Shown piece after piece: positions 1 to 8,966 of a stretch of DNA of 61,480 nucleotides; position 1 is the stretch's first letter; each line of letters starts with the position of its first letter. Below the pieces are notes generated by a model. The model did no database searches. It was not told the origin of the DNA and saw only the letters and a list, made by a program, of their open reading frames with translations. Source of the stretch: Streptomyces sp. McG3 (GTDB lineage Bacteria; Actinomycetota; Actinomycetes; Streptomycetales; Streptomycetaceae); contig NZ_JAAXYC010000011.1 of assembly GCF_018619185.1 (NCBI RefSeq), positions 1 through 61,480 of the forward strand, read 5' to 3'. Position numbers and translations under genes: made by a program.

Positions 1-2
1 GC

Positions 3-422
3 ATGCTCGCCGAGCAGTTGCTGCGGCTGACCCGCCGGCTGCACCGCATCCAGAGCCGCCAGCTGGAGCCGATCGACATCACTCCGGCCCAGTTCCGGCT
101 GCTGCGGACGGTCGCGAGCTACGAGGCCGCCCCCCGGATGGCGGATCTCGCCCGGCGCCTGGACGTCGTTCCGCGCGCGGTGACGACGCTGGTCGACGCC
201 CTGGAGGCGAGCGGGCGCGTGCGCCGCGCACCCGATCCGGACAGCCGCCGGGTGGTCCGCGTCGAGATCACGGACGAGGGGCGCGCCACGCTGCGGTCCC
301 TGCGCAGCGCGCGCCGGGCCGCCGCAGAGGAGATCCTGGCCCCATTGACCGCCGATCAGCGCGAGGTCCTCGGCGGGCTGCTGTCCGCCCTGGTCGACGG
401 CATGCCGGAACGCCACTGCTGA
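3..422 (+). CDS. MarR family transcriptional regulator (5' end possibly cut)
   Basis: This is a 139-residue winged-helix regulator of the MarR family, whose members are usually dimeric repressors released by small ligands. The N-terminal dimerisation helix is followed by the recognition region (about residues 25-75, LARRLDVVPRAVTTLVDALE) and a wing with the usual D-SRRVVRVEITDEG pattern (about residues 79-93), then C-terminal dimerisation helices. Only two bases precede the ATG, so the real start may lie outside the window and a few residues could be missing. The stop is 33 bases before the FAD/Fe-S oxidoreductase gene, which suggests cotranscription and possibly control of that gene. The ligand is unknown. 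Confidence 0.85.
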   Translation: MLAEQLLRLTRRLHRIQSRQLEPIDITPAQFRLLRTVASYEAAPRMADLARRLDVVPRAVTTLVDALEASGRVRRAPDPDSRRVVRVEITDEGRATLRSLRSARRAAAEEILAPLTADQREVLGGLLSALVDGMPERHC

Positions 423-455
423 ACACCGCGCCGAGCCGCCGAGGAGATGTCCGAC

Positions 456-3401
456 ATGCCGCTGCTGGAGCCCGACCCGGAAGCCCTGCGCCCCCGAACC
501 ACGCGGGCGCCCGCCCCCGACCGGGTCACCGACCGCAGCGCGGGCGGCACCCCGGAGCCGCTGCGCGGCGAGCTGACGGCCCTGCTCGGCGCCGACAAGG
601 TGCTCTGGAAGATCTCCGACCTCGTGCGGTACGCCTCCGACGCCAGCCCCTACCGCTTCCTCCCCCGGGTCGTGCTGGTCCCCGAGAATCTCGACGACGT
701 CTCCGCGATCCTTTCGTACGCCCACGGCAAGGGCCGTGACGTGGTCTTCCGGGCCGCGGGCACGAGCCTCAACGGCCAGGCGCAGGGCGAGGACATGCTC
801 GTCGACGTACGCCGCCACTGGACCGGCGTCGAGGTGCTGGACGACGGGGCGCGGGCCCGGATCGGGCCGGGGACGACCGTGATGCGGGCCAACATCGCCC
901 TCGCCCGGTACGGCAGGCTGCTGGGCCCCGACCCGGCCAGCGCCATCGCCTGCACCGTCGGCGGGGTCGTCGCCAACAACGCATCGGGCATGACGGCGGG
1001 CACCACCCGCAACTCCTACCGGACGCTCGCCTCGCTCACCTTCGTCCTGCCGGGCGGCACCGTCGTCGACACCGCCGATCCGGCCGCCGACGAGGAGCTG
1101 GCCCGCGCCGAACCGGAGCTGTGCGCGGGGCTGATGGAGCTGAAGGCGGAGATCGAGGCGGACGAGGAGCTGACCGCCCGCATCCGCGCCAAGTACACGA
1201 TCAAGAACACCAACGGCTACCGCCTGGACGCCTACCTCGACGGGGCGACACCGGTGGAGATCCTGCGGGGGCTGATGGTCGGCTCCGAGGGCACGTTCGG
1301 CTTCATCTCCGAGGTCGTCTTCGACACCCTGCCGCTCGACCGGCGGATCTCCAGCGCCCTGCTGTTCTTCCCCTCCCTCACCGCCGCCGCGGCCGCCGTG
1401 CCCCGGTTCAACGAGGCGGGGGCCATCGCCGTGGAACTGATGGACGGCAACACCCTGCGCGCCTCCGTCAGTGTGCCGGGCGTTCCGGCGGACTGGGCGG
1501 CGCTGCCCCGGGAGACGACCGCGCTGCTGGTGGAGTTCCGGGCGGCCGACGAGTCGGGCCAGGAGGCGTTCGAGCGGGCGGCCGACGCCGTCGTCGCCGG
1601 CCTGGACCTGGTCGTCCCGGCCGTGTCGGTGACCAACGCCTTCACCCGGGACGCCGGGACGATCGCCGGGTACTGGAAGGCCCGCAAGGCGTTCGTCACG
1701 GCGGTCGGCGGGTCCCGGCCCTCGGGCACCACTCTGATCACGGAGGACTTCGCCGTGCCGCCCGCACGGCTGGCGGATGCCTGCGAGGCGCTGCTGGAGC
1801 TCCAGTCCCGCCACGGGTTCGACGCCGCCGTGGCCGGTCACGCCGCGCACGGCAATCTGCACTTCCTGCTCGCGTTCGACGCGGCGAAGCCGGCCGACGT
1901 CGAGCGGTACGACGCCTTCATGCAGGAGTTCTGCGCGCTGGTGGTGGACCGTTTCGACGGGTCGCTCAAGGCGGAGCACGCCACCGGGCGCAATATCGCG
2001 CCCTTCCTGGAGCGGGAGTGGGGGCCGCGCGCCACCGAGCTGATGTGGCGGACGAAGCAGATCATCGATCCCGCCGGGGTGCTCGCTCCCCGCATCGTCC
2101 TGGACCGGGATCCGCGGGCCCATCTGCGGGGCCTGAAGACCATTCCGAAGGTGGAGGCGGTCGCCGACCCGTGCATCGAGTGCGGCTTCTGCGAACCGAC
2201 CTGTCCCAGCGAGGATCTGACGACCACTCCGCGCCAGCGGATCGTGCTGCGCCGGGAGATGATGCGCCAGGTGGACGGTTCGCCGGTCGAGGCCGGTCTG
2301 CTGGACGCCTATGGGTACGACGCCGTGGACACCTGCGCCGGAGACTCCACCTGCAAGCTCGCCTGTCCGGTCGGCATCGACACCGGGGCGATGATGAAGG
2401 GCTTCCGGCACCGCAGGCACACACCGCGCGAGGAGCGGATCGCCGCGCTGACCGCGAAGAACTTCCGCGTGGTGGAGGCCTCGGCACGACTGGCCGTGGC
2501 CGTGGCCGACGCGGTCGGCGACCGGGTGGGCGACGGTCCGCTCGGGGCCGTGTCGCGGCTCGCCCGCAAGGCCGTCCGCCCCGATCTCGTACCGGAGTGG
2601 CTGCCGCAGATCCCGGGGGCGGCGGCCCGACGGCTGCCGCGTACGGACCGGGTCGGAGCGGGCGCCGTCTACTACCCGGCCTGCGTCAACCGCATCTTCG
2701 CCGGGCCGGACGGCCGCCCCGGCCTCTCCCTGGCCGAGGCGGTGGTCGCCGTGTCCGGGCGGGCCGGGAAGCCGGTGTGGATCCCCGAGGACGTCGCGGG
2801 GACGTGCTGCGCGACGATCTGGCACTCCAAGGGGTACGACGCGGGCAACAGGATCATGGCGAACCGCATCGTGGAGGCCGCCTGGGGCTGGACGGCGGGC
2901 GGGACGCTGCCGCTGGTCGTGGACGCGTCCTCCTGCACGCTCGGCATCGCCGAGGAGGTGGTGCCCTACCTCAGCGAGGACAACCGGGCGCTGCACCGTG
3001 AACTGACCGTCGTGGACTCGCTGGTGTGGGCGGCCGAGGAGCTGCTGCCGGAGCTGACGGTGTTCCGCACCGCCGGGTCGGCCGTCGTGCATCCGACCTG
3101 TTCGATGGAACACCTGGGTGACGTGGGGCAGTTGCGCGCGCTGGCCGAGGCATGCGCGGACGAGGTCGTGGTGCCCGACGACGCGGGGTGCTGCGCGTTC
3201 GCGGGCGACCGGGGGATGCTGCACAAGGAGTTGACCGATGCGGCGACGGCCAAGGAGGCGGCCGAGGTCGGCCTCCGCGACTACGACGCCCATCTGTCGG
3301 CGAACCGGATGTGCGAGATCGGCATGGAACGGGCCACCGGGCGTCCCTACCGCTCGGCACTGATCGAGCTGGAGCACGCCACCCGGCCGACCCTCCGCTG
3401 A
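456..3401 (+). CDS. FAD-binding and (Fe-S)-binding oxidoreductase, D-lactate/D-2-hydroxyacid dehydrogenase type
   Basis: About 981 residues, combining three modules seen in bacterial D-2-hydroxyacid dehydrogenases such as YdiJ-like proteins. These are an N-terminal PCMH/FAD_binding_4 domain (RAAGTSLNGQ near residue 100, VGGVVANNASGM near 170), an FAD-oxidase C domain to about residue 550, and ferredoxin-like clusters (CIECGFCEPTCP near 573-583; TCAGDSTCKLACP near 626-638). Cysteine-rich CCG domains follow near the C-terminus (TCCATIWHSKG, GCCAFAGDRG). It probably oxidises a D-2-hydroxyacid and passes electrons to the quinone pool; the substrate cannot be read from sequence. An ATG at 447 abuts GAGGAG (441-446) with no spacing, whereas ATG 456 has it nine bases upstream, so 456 is preferred. 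A hairpin follows the stop. Confidence 0.9.
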   Translation: MPLLEPDPEALRPRTTRAPAPDRVTDRSAGGTPEPLRGELTALLGADKVLWKISDLVRYASDASPYRFLPRVVLVPENLDDVSAILSYAHGKGRDVVFRAAGTSLNGQAQGEDMLVDVRRHWTGVEVLDDGARARIGPGTTVMRANIALARYGRLLGPDPASAIACTVGGVVANNASGMTAGTTRNSYRTLASLTFVLPGGTVVDTADPAADEELARAEPELCAGLMELKAEIEADEELTARIRAKYTIKNTNGYRLDAYLDGATPVEILRGLMVGSEGTFGFISEVVFDTLPLDRRISSALLFFPSLTAAAAAVPRFNEAGAIAVELMDGNTLRASVSVPGVPADWAALPRETTALLVEFRAADESGQEAFERAADAVVAGLDLVVPAVSVTNAFTRDAGTIAGYWKARKAFVTAVGGSRPSGTTLITEDFAVPPARLADACEALLELQSRHGFDAAVAGHAAHGNLHFLLAFDAAKPADVERYDAFMQEFCALVVDRFDGSLKAEHATGRNIAPFLEREWGPRATELMWRTKQIIDPAGVLAPRIVLDRDPRAHLRGLKTIPKVEAVADPCIECGFCEPTCPSEDLTTTPRQRIVLRREMMRQVDGSPVEAGLLDAYGYDAVDTCAGDSTCKLACPVGIDTGAMMKGFRHRRHTPREERIAALTAKNFRVVEASARLAVAVADAVGDRVGDGPLGAVSRLARKAVRPDLVPEWLPQIPGAAARRLPRTDRVGAGAVYYPACVNRIFAGPDGRPGLSLAEAVVAVSGRAGKPVWIPEDVAGTCCATIWHSKGYDAGNRIMANRIVEAAWGWTAGGTLPLVVDASSCTLGIAEEVVPYLSEDNRALHRELTVVDSLVWAAEELLPELTVFRTAGSAVVHPTCSMEHLGDVGQLRALAEACADEVVVPDDAGCCAFAGDRGMLHKELTDAATAKEAAEVGLRDYDAHLSANRMCEIGMERATGRPYRSALIELEHATRPTLR

Positions 3402-3458
3402 GTATCCGCCGTCGGTCGCGAACCCCCCGTCCGACGTGCACATGTGAGCGTTTCCGGG

Positions 3459-3483
3459 CCCCGATTGGTTGCACCAGTCGGGG
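3459..3483 (+). terminator. Intrinsic terminator hairpin after the FAD/Fe-S gene
   Basis: CCCCGATTGGT (3459-3469) pairs with ACCAGTCGGGG (3473-3483) across a 3-base loop. This gives an 11-pair RNA stem with one G-U pair, 58 bases after the upstream stop codon. There is no U-tract, as is usual in Streptomyces. Confidence 0.7.
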
Positions 3484-3502
3484 CTTCGGCGTGCCGTGAA
3501 GA

Positions 3503-3537
3503 AAGTCCATGGTTTGAGGACGAGAGTCCAAATACTT
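3503..3537 (+). promoter_or_regulatory. Candidate operator with repeated GTCC/GGAC half-sites
   Basis: Three half-sites lie in order: GTCC (3505-3508), GGAC (3518-3521) and GTCC (3526-3529). The last two form GGAC-gaga-GTCC flanked by TTTGA and AAA. The stretch is noticeably less GC-rich than its surroundings and sits 127-161 bases before the GH109-like gene. Its position fits a sugar-responsive operator, but no regulator can be named from the sequence. Confidence 0.4.
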
Positions 3538-3663
3538 CTCTTGCGCACCATCAGCCTCACCCTCCAGGGTCCTTACCGAGACCCGGTCCCCGCGCTCGTC
3601 ATGCGTACGGGGACCGGACGCGCTCGCGCACCGTCTGAACCCCCAACCCCACCTGGAGGCTCG

Positions 3664-5148
3664 ATGAACGACGACGCCCGGCCCGCACCGGAACCGCGGG
3701 ACATGCCCCCGCACAGCGGCGCGGCCGACGAGGGGGCGCGGCAGGATCCCAGCCGGCGTTCGGTGCTGTGGACCACGGCGGGTGTGGCCGGCGCCGGACT
3801 CGGCCTCGGCGCACTGGGTACGGGGAACGCGTCGGCGGCCGAGGCGACCGCCCCGCAAGCCCTCTCCGCCGCGGAAGCGGCCGCCGCCGCCCCCGCCCGG
3901 CAGGGCCGCACCATGGCGGACGTCCGCTTCGAGGGACGCTCCACGATCCGGGTCGGCATCGTGGGCCTCGGCAACCGGGGCGGCAGCATGATCGACCTGT
4001 TCCTCGCCGTACCGGGCGTCCAGGTGAAGGCGGTCTGCGACCCGGTCCGGGACAAGGCGGAGAAGGCCGCGGCCAAGGTGACGGCCGCCGGTCAGCCCGC
4101 CCCCACCGTCTACGCCAAGGGCGAGGACGACTACGAGAACCTCTGCAAGCGCGGGGACCTCGACTTCGTCTATGTGGCGACGCCCTGGGAACTCCACTTC
4201 CCGATGGCGAAGGCGGCGATGCTGAACGGGAAGCACGTCGGCGTGGAGTGCCCGATCGCCATGCGGCTGGAAGAGCTCTGGCAGTTGGTGGACCTCTCCG
4301 AGCGCACCCGGCGGCACTGCATGCAGCTGGAGAACTGTTGCTACGGCAAGAACGAGATGCGGGTGCTGCGCATGGCGCACGCGGGTCTCTTCGGCGATCT
4401 GCTGCACGGGGCGGGCGCCTACAACCACGATCTGCGCGAGCTGATGTTCGACCCCGACTACTACGAGGGCCCCTGGCGCCGGCTGTGGCACACCCGGCTG
4501 CGCGGTGACCTCTACCCCAACCACGGGTTCGGGCCGGTCGCCAACTACATGGACGTCAACCGGGGCGACCGGGCGGTGAGCATCACGAGCATCGGCACCC
4601 CGGCCCTGTCGCTCGCCGAGTACCGGAAGGAGCACGTGCCGGCCGGCGACCCCAGCTGGAAGGAGTCGTACATCGGGGCCGACCGGACGATCAGCCTCGT
4701 CCAGACGGCCAGGGGCCGGGTGATCCGGCTGGAGCACGATGTGTCGAGCCCGCACCCGTACTCGCGGATCAACAGCCTCGGCGGTACGCGGGGCGTGTTC
4801 GAGGACTACCCGGAGCGCGTCTACCTGGAGCCCACGAACACGAACCACCAGTGGGACGACTTCAAGAAGTACGCCGAGTGGGACCACTGGCTCTGGAAAG
4901 AGCACGCGAACCCGCCGGGCGGGCACGGCGGCATGGACTACATGATGGTCTTCCGGCTGATGCAGTGCATGCGGCTCGGCCTGGTCCCCGACTTCGACGT
5001 GTACGACGCGGCGACCTGGACGGCCCCCGTGCCGCTGAGCCATCTCTCCATCAAGGCCAAGGGCGCGCCGCTGCCGATCCCGGACTTCACCCGGGGCGAG
5101 TGGAAGAAGGCCCGGTCCGGCATGGACTCCGAGAAGCCCGCGGAGTGA
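3664..5148 (+). CDS. Tat-exported Gfo/Idh/MocA protein, GH109 (alpha-N-acetylgalactosaminidase)-like
   Basis: A 494-residue protein with a twin-arginine signal (SRRSVLW at residues 30-36, hydrophobic stretch to about 55, AxA-like cleavage region ASA near 56-58). A Rossmann NAD-binding motif GLGNRGG lies at 101-107. Downstream segments [13 protein letters not shown] and [17 protein letters not shown] match the pattern I know from GH109 enzymes, which hydrolyse glycosides through a transient NAD-dependent oxidation. An exported enzyme acting on amino-sugar glycosides is therefore the best guess; a plain oxidoreductase is the alternative. The ATG at 3664 has GGAGG four bases upstream and is preferred over the upstream start at 3469, which would place the Tat motif far from the N-terminus. 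Confidence 0.85.
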   Translation: MNDDARPAPEPRDMPPHSGAADEGARQDPSRRSVLWTTAGVAGAGLGLGALGTGNASAAEATAPQALSAAEAAAAAPARQGRTMADVRFEGRSTIRVGIVGLGNRGGSMIDLFLAVPGVQVKAVCDPVRDKAEKAAAKVTAAGQPAPTVYAKGEDDYENLCKRGDLDFVYVATPWELHFPMAKAAMLNGKHVGVECPIAMRLEELWQLVDLSERTRRHCMQLENCCYGKNEMRVLRMAHAGLFGDLLHGAGAYNHDLRELMFDPDYYEGPWRRLWHTRLRGDLYPNHGFGPVANYMDVNRGDRAVSITSIGTPALSLAEYRKEHVPAGDPSWKESYIGADRTISLVQTARGRVIRLEHDVSSPHPYSRINSLGGTRGVFEDYPERVYLEPTNTNHQWDDFKKYAEWDHWLWKEHANPPGGHGGMDYMMVFRLMQCMRLGLVPDFDVYDAATWTAPVPLSHLSIKAKGAPLPIPDFTRGEWKKARSGMDSEKPAE

Positions 5149-5154
5149 CGTCCC

Positions 5155-5187
5155 CGGGGTCCCGGGCCGCCTGGGCCCGGGACCCCG
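5155..5187 (+). terminator. Perfect 14-bp terminator hairpin after the GH109-like gene
   Basis: CGGGGTCCCGGGCC (5155-5168) and GGCCCGGGACCCCG (5174-5187) are exact reverse complements around the 5-base loop GCCTG. The hairpin starts six bases after the stop codon. Confidence 0.8.
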
Positions 5188-5238
5188 CAGGGCGGCGGAG
5201 AGGGCCGGAAAACCGGTTGCCCCGGACCGGGACGAACA

Positions 5239-5263
5239 GGGAACCTTGCACGTCACCCCGTTC
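5239..5263 (+). promoter_or_regulatory. Candidate ECF-sigma promoter for the ABC exporter operon
   Basis: GGGAAC (5239-5244) is followed after 15 bases by GTTC (5260-5263). This resembles the GGAAC/GTT pattern of SigE-like ECF promoters in actinomycetes. A transcript starting near 5270 would have a leader of about 38 bases before the ATG at 5308. Which sigma factor uses it is inference. Confidence 0.4.
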
Positions 5264-5307
5264 TTCGAGGTCCATCCGGATCTCCGTTTCACAAGCCCTG
5301 GGACGTC

Positions 5308-7149
5308 ATGCAGATTCGCGACCTTCCGTATTCGGATCCCGGCGACCCCGATGTCCGTTCAGGCCCTCGATTCCTCTACTGGCTCGGGCGCAACCAGCTC
5401 GCGGGGCAGCTGAAGGCCCTCTCCTGGGGGCTGCTGCACCAGCTGGGCATCGCCGGTCTCCCGATCACCGTGGGACTCGCCGTCCAGGCCGTCATCGACC
5501 GCTCCGGGGGGCGACTCGCCCTGGCCGGCGGCCTCATCGTCGCCCTCGGCGTCCTGATCGCCGTCGGCGACACCATGCTCCACCGGACCGCCGTGACCAA
5601 CTGGATCACCGCCGCCGCCCGGGTCCAGCAACTGCTCGCCCGCAAGACCGCCGAGCTGGGCTCGGCGCTGACACGGCGGGTCGCGGCCGGTGAGGTCGTC
5701 GCCGTCTCGACCGGCGACGTGGAGAAGATCGGCTGGTTCGTCGAGGCGCTCTCCCGCTTCGCGGCCGCCGCCACCGCCCTCGTGGTCATCTGTGTGGGGC
5801 TGGCGTTCTACCTCCCGTCCCTCGGCCTGATGGTGGCACTCGCCATGCCGGTGCTCGCCCTGGCCGTGCTGCCGTTGCTGCCGCGCGCCACCCGGCGCGC
5901 CGACGAGCAGCGCGAGAAGGCGGGCAAGGCCACCGAGCTGGCCTCGGACACGGTCGCCGGACTGCGTGTGCTGCGCGGTATCGGCGGCGAGGAGCTGTTC
6001 CTGGGCCGCTACCGGCGCGCCTCCCAGGAGGTCCGCCGGGCGGCGGTGCGCTCGGCCCGGATGTGGGCGCTGATCTCGGCGGTGCAGGTGCTGCTGCCGG
6101 GGATCCTGCTGATCTCCCTCGTCTGGTACGGGGCGACGCTGGCCCGGGACGGCCGCATCGACGTCGGCCAGCTGGTCACCGTCTACAGCGCGGCCACCCT
6201 GATGCTGTTCCCCCTGCGCCACTTCGAGGAGATCGCGATGGCGTACTCCTTCTCACGGCCGTCCGCCCAGCGTGCGGTGCGCGTGCTGGCGCTGCGCCGC
6301 AGTGCGCGGGAGGCCACCGTCGAGGGTGTGACGCCCGCCGGTGATCTGTACGACCCGTCGACCGGACTGATGGCCCCCCGGGGGCAGTTCACCGCCGTCG
6401 TCTGCGGCGACCCGGACGAGGCGGGCCGGCTGGCCGAACGGCTCGGCGGGCACGCGGAGACCGGCGAGGAGGACGGGGAGGCTTCGGCGAGGACTCCGTC
6501 GGTCCTGCTCGGCGCGGTCGCCCTGGACGAGATCCCGCTGGACGCCGCACGGGCCGCGGTGCTGGTCCAGGACAAGGACCCGGTGCTGCTGTCCGGCACG
6601 CTCCAGGAGCTGCTGGACATCCCGGCGTCGGGCCTGGTCACCGCCGAGGCGGCGTTGGAGGCGGCGCAGTGCGGTGATGTGCTGAGCGCCCTGGCACAGG
6701 CCTCCCCCGAGAACGACGGGGACCCGATGCGGACCCGGATCACCGAGCGCGGCCGGTCCCTGTCCGGCGGTCAGCGCCAGCGCCTCGCGCTGGCCCGGTC
6801 GCTGGTCACCGACCCGGAGGCGCTGGTGCTGGACGAGCCGACCTCCGCGGTCGACTCGCACACCGAGGCGCGGGTCGCCGCCGGGATCGCGAAGCTGCGC
6901 CGGGGCCGTACGACGGTGGCGTTCGCCTCGTCACCGCTGCTGCTCGACGCCGCCGACCGGGTGGTGCTCGTCCACGAGGGCACGGTGGTCGCCGTGGGAA
7001 CCCACCGCGACCTGCTGCGCACCGAACCCCGCTACCGGGCGGTCGTCACCCGGGAGACCGACGACGAGGCGGCCGCCACGAGCGCGCTGAACGGCGTCGG
7101 CGAAGTCCCCGCCATGAAGAGCATCCAGGAAATCGAGGAGAGGGCATGA
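5308..7149 (+). CDS. ABC exporter half-transporter with degenerate Walker A and H-loop
   Basis: A 613-residue membrane-spanning plus nucleotide-binding fusion. Hydrophobic helices occupy roughly residues 30-325. In the ATPase domain the Walker A position reads GDPDEAGR (about 367-374) with no GKS/T, and the H-loop position reads FASSP with no histidine. In contrast the signature LSGGQRQR (485-492) and Walker B LVLDEPTSAVD with D509/E510 are intact. It can therefore lend its signature to a partner but probably cannot hydrolyse ATP at its own site. The next gene overlaps it by four bases (ATGA) and has the opposite pattern, so the two should form one heterodimeric exporter. The substrate is unknown. 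A candidate ECF promoter lies upstream. Confidence 0.92.
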   Translation: MQIRDLPYSDPGDPDVRSGPRFLYWLGRNQLAGQLKALSWGLLHQLGIAGLPITVGLAVQAVIDRSGGRLALAGGLIVALGVLIAVGDTMLHRTAVTNWITAAARVQQLLARKTAELGSALTRRVAAGEVVAVSTGDVEKIGWFVEALSRFAAAATALVVICVGLAFYLPSLGLMVALAMPVLALAVLPLLPRATRRADEQREKAGKATELASDTVAGLRVLRGIGGEELFLGRYRRASQEVRRAAVRSARMWALISAVQVLLPGILLISLVWYGATLARDGRIDVGQLVTVYSAATLMLFPLRHFEEIAMAYSFSRPSAQRAVRVLALRRSAREATVEGVTPAGDLYDPSTGLMAPRGQFTAVVCGDPDEAGRLAERLGGHAETGEEDGEASARTPSVLLGAVALDEIPLDAARAAVLVQDKDPVLLSGTLQELLDIPASGLVTAEAALEAAQCGDVLSALAQASPENDGDPMRTRITERGRSLSGGQRQRLALARSLVTDPEALVLDEPTSAVDSHTEARVAAGIAKLRRGRTTVAFASSPLLLDAADRVVLVHEGTVVAVGTHRDLLRTEPRYRAVVTRETDDEAAATSALNGVGEVPAMKSIQEIEERA

Positions 7150-8927
7150 TCGGCGTCGCACCCCCGGCGTACGACCCCGCGGCCCCGGAGTCGGCGACGA
7201 CGCTGCCCGTGGGCACGCCGACGACCGTGCGGAGCTACGTGGGCAGTCTGCTGCGCCGGCACCGCAGGGCGTTCGCCGTCCTGATCACGGTCAACGCGGT
7301 GGCGGTGATCGCGTCGATCACCGGACCGTATCTGCTGGGCGGACTGGTGGAGGATCTGTCCGACGGCGTCACCGACCTGCGTCTGGAGCGCACCGCCGCG
7401 ATCTTCGCGGTCGCGCTGGTCATCCAGGTCCTGTTCACGCGCAGCATGCGGCTGCGCGGGGCGATGCTGGGCGAGGAGATGCTCGCCGATCTCCGCGAGG
7501 ACTTCCTCGTACGGTCCGTCCGGCTGCCGCCCGGGGTCCTGGAGCGGGCCGGGACGGGCGATCTGCTGTCCCGGATCACCACCGACATCGACCGCCTGGC
7601 GAACGCGATGCGCGAGGCCGTGCCGCAGTTGGCGATCGGCGTCGTCTGGGCCGGTCTGCTGATCGGCGCGATGGCGGTGACCGCTCCCCCGCTGGCGCTG
7701 GCCGTGCTGGTCGCGCTGCCGGTGCTGATCGTGGGCTGCCGCTGGTACTTCCGCCGCGCCCCCTCGGCGTACCGCTCGGAGGCCGCCGGTTACGCCGCCG
7801 TCGCCGCGATGCTCGCGGAGACCGTCGACGCCGGGCGGACCGTGGAGGCGCACCGCCTCGGCGACCGCCGGGTGGCGCTGTCGGACCGGCGGATCACGGA
7901 GTGGACGGCCTGGGAGCGGTACACGCTGTTCCTGCGTTCGGTGCTGTTCCCCGTCGTCAACGCGACGTACGTGACGATCCTCGGCGCGGTCCTGCTGCTC
8001 GGCGGCTGGTTCGTGCTGGAGGGCTGGATCACGGTCGGGCAGCTGACGACGGGGGCGCTGCTGGCCCAGATGATGGTCGACCCGATCGGTCTGATCCTGC
8101 GCTGGTACGACGAGCTCCAGGTGGCCCAGGTGTCGCTGGCCCGGTTGGTCGGCGTCCGGGAGATCGAGCCGGACGCGGGCGACTCCGGGGTCGGTCCGGA
8201 CGGCCGGGACGTACGGGCGGACGACGTCCGCTTCGGGTACCGGGAGGGCGTCGACGTGCTGCACAAGGTGTCGCTCGACGTGGCTCCGGGCACCCGGCTC
8301 GCGCTGGTCGGCCCCTCCGGCGCGGGCAAGTCCACGCTGGGCCGGCTGCTGGCGGGGATCTACGCGCCGCGCACCGGGGAGGTGACGCTCGGCGGGGCGG
8401 AGCTGTCGCGGATGACGGCGGAGCGGGTCCGCGAGCACGTGGCCCTGGTCAACCAGGAGCACCACGTCTTCGTCGGCTCGCTCCGGGACAATCTCCTGCT
8501 GGCCCGCGACGGGGCGAAGGACGCGGAGCTGTGGGCGTCGCTGGCCGCGGTCGACGCGGACGGCTGGGCGAAGGCCCTGGAGGAGGGGCTGGACACCGAG
8601 GTCGGCTCGGGCGGGTTCGCGCTGACCCCGGCGCAGGCCCAGCAGATCGCGCTGGCGCGTCTCGTGCTGGCCGATCCGCACACGCTGGTGCTGGACGAGG
8701 CGACCTCGCTGCTGGACCCGCGGGCCGCCCGCCATCTGGAGCGTTCGCTGGCCCGGGTGCTGGAGGGCCGCACGGTGGTGGCGATCGCGCACCGGCTGCA
8801 CACCGCGCACGACGCGGATGTGATCGCGGTCGTGGAGGACGGCCGGATCAGCGAGCTGGGCAGCCACGACGAGCTGGTGGCGGCGGACGGCGCGTACGCG
8901 TCCCTGTGGCGGTCCTGGCACGGGTGA
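7146..8927 (+). CDS. ABC exporter half-transporter with intact Walker A and degenerate signature
   Basis: A 593-residue permease-ATPase fusion translationally coupled to the previous gene by an ATGA overlap. Transmembrane helices lie between about residues 35 and 310. Walker A is canonical (GPSGAGKS, 389-396), Walker B LVLDEATS has D517/E518, and the H-loop HRLH is present near 549, but the signature reads LTPAQ (493-497) instead of LSGGQ. Paired with the upstream protein, this gives one complete ATP site (Walker A, Walker B and H-loop from here, LSGGQ from the partner) and one dead site, as known for heterodimeric ABC exporters. The transported compound cannot be inferred. Confidence 0.93.
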   Translation: MIGVAPPAYDPAAPESATTLPVGTPTTVRSYVGSLLRRHRRAFAVLITVNAVAVIASITGPYLLGGLVEDLSDGVTDLRLERTAAIFAVALVIQVLFTRSMRLRGAMLGEEMLADLREDFLVRSVRLPPGVLERAGTGDLLSRITTDIDRLANAMREAVPQLAIGVVWAGLLIGAMAVTAPPLALAVLVALPVLIVGCRWYFRRAPSAYRSEAAGYAAVAAMLAETVDAGRTVEAHRLGDRRVALSDRRITEWTAWERYTLFLRSVLFPVVNATYVTILGAVLLLGGWFVLEGWITVGQLTTGALLAQMMVDPIGLILRWYDELQVAQVSLARLVGVREIEPDAGDSGVGPDGRDVRADDVRFGYREGVDVLHKVSLDVAPGTRLALVGPSGAGKSTLGRLLAGIYAPRTGEVTLGGAELSRMTAERVREHVALVNQEHHVFVGSLRDNLLLARDGAKDAELWASLAAVDADGWAKALEEGLDTEVGSGGFALTPAQAQQIALARLVLADPHTLVLDEATSLLDPRAARHLERSLARVLEGRTVVAIAHRLHTAHDADVIAVVEDGRISELGSHDELVAADGAYASLWRSWHG

Positions 8928-8936
8928 GCCGCCCGT

Positions 8937-8966
8937 CGGACGGCCCGGGGGTCACCGGGCCGTCCG
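8937..8966. terminator. Bidirectional terminator between convergent genes
   Basis: CGGACGGCCCGG (8937-8948) and CCGGGCCGTCCG (8955-8966) pair perfectly over a 6-base loop. The stop codon of the minus-strand gene (8952-8954) lies in the loop, so the structure ends plus-strand transcription while forming part of the opposite gene's 3' end. Confidence 0.75.

Noticed and set aside
2971..5292. 773-residue open frame on the minus strand
   Set aside because: It lies antisense to the FAD and GH109-like genes, is rich in Arg/Pro/Val from GC3 codons, and has no recognisable domain.
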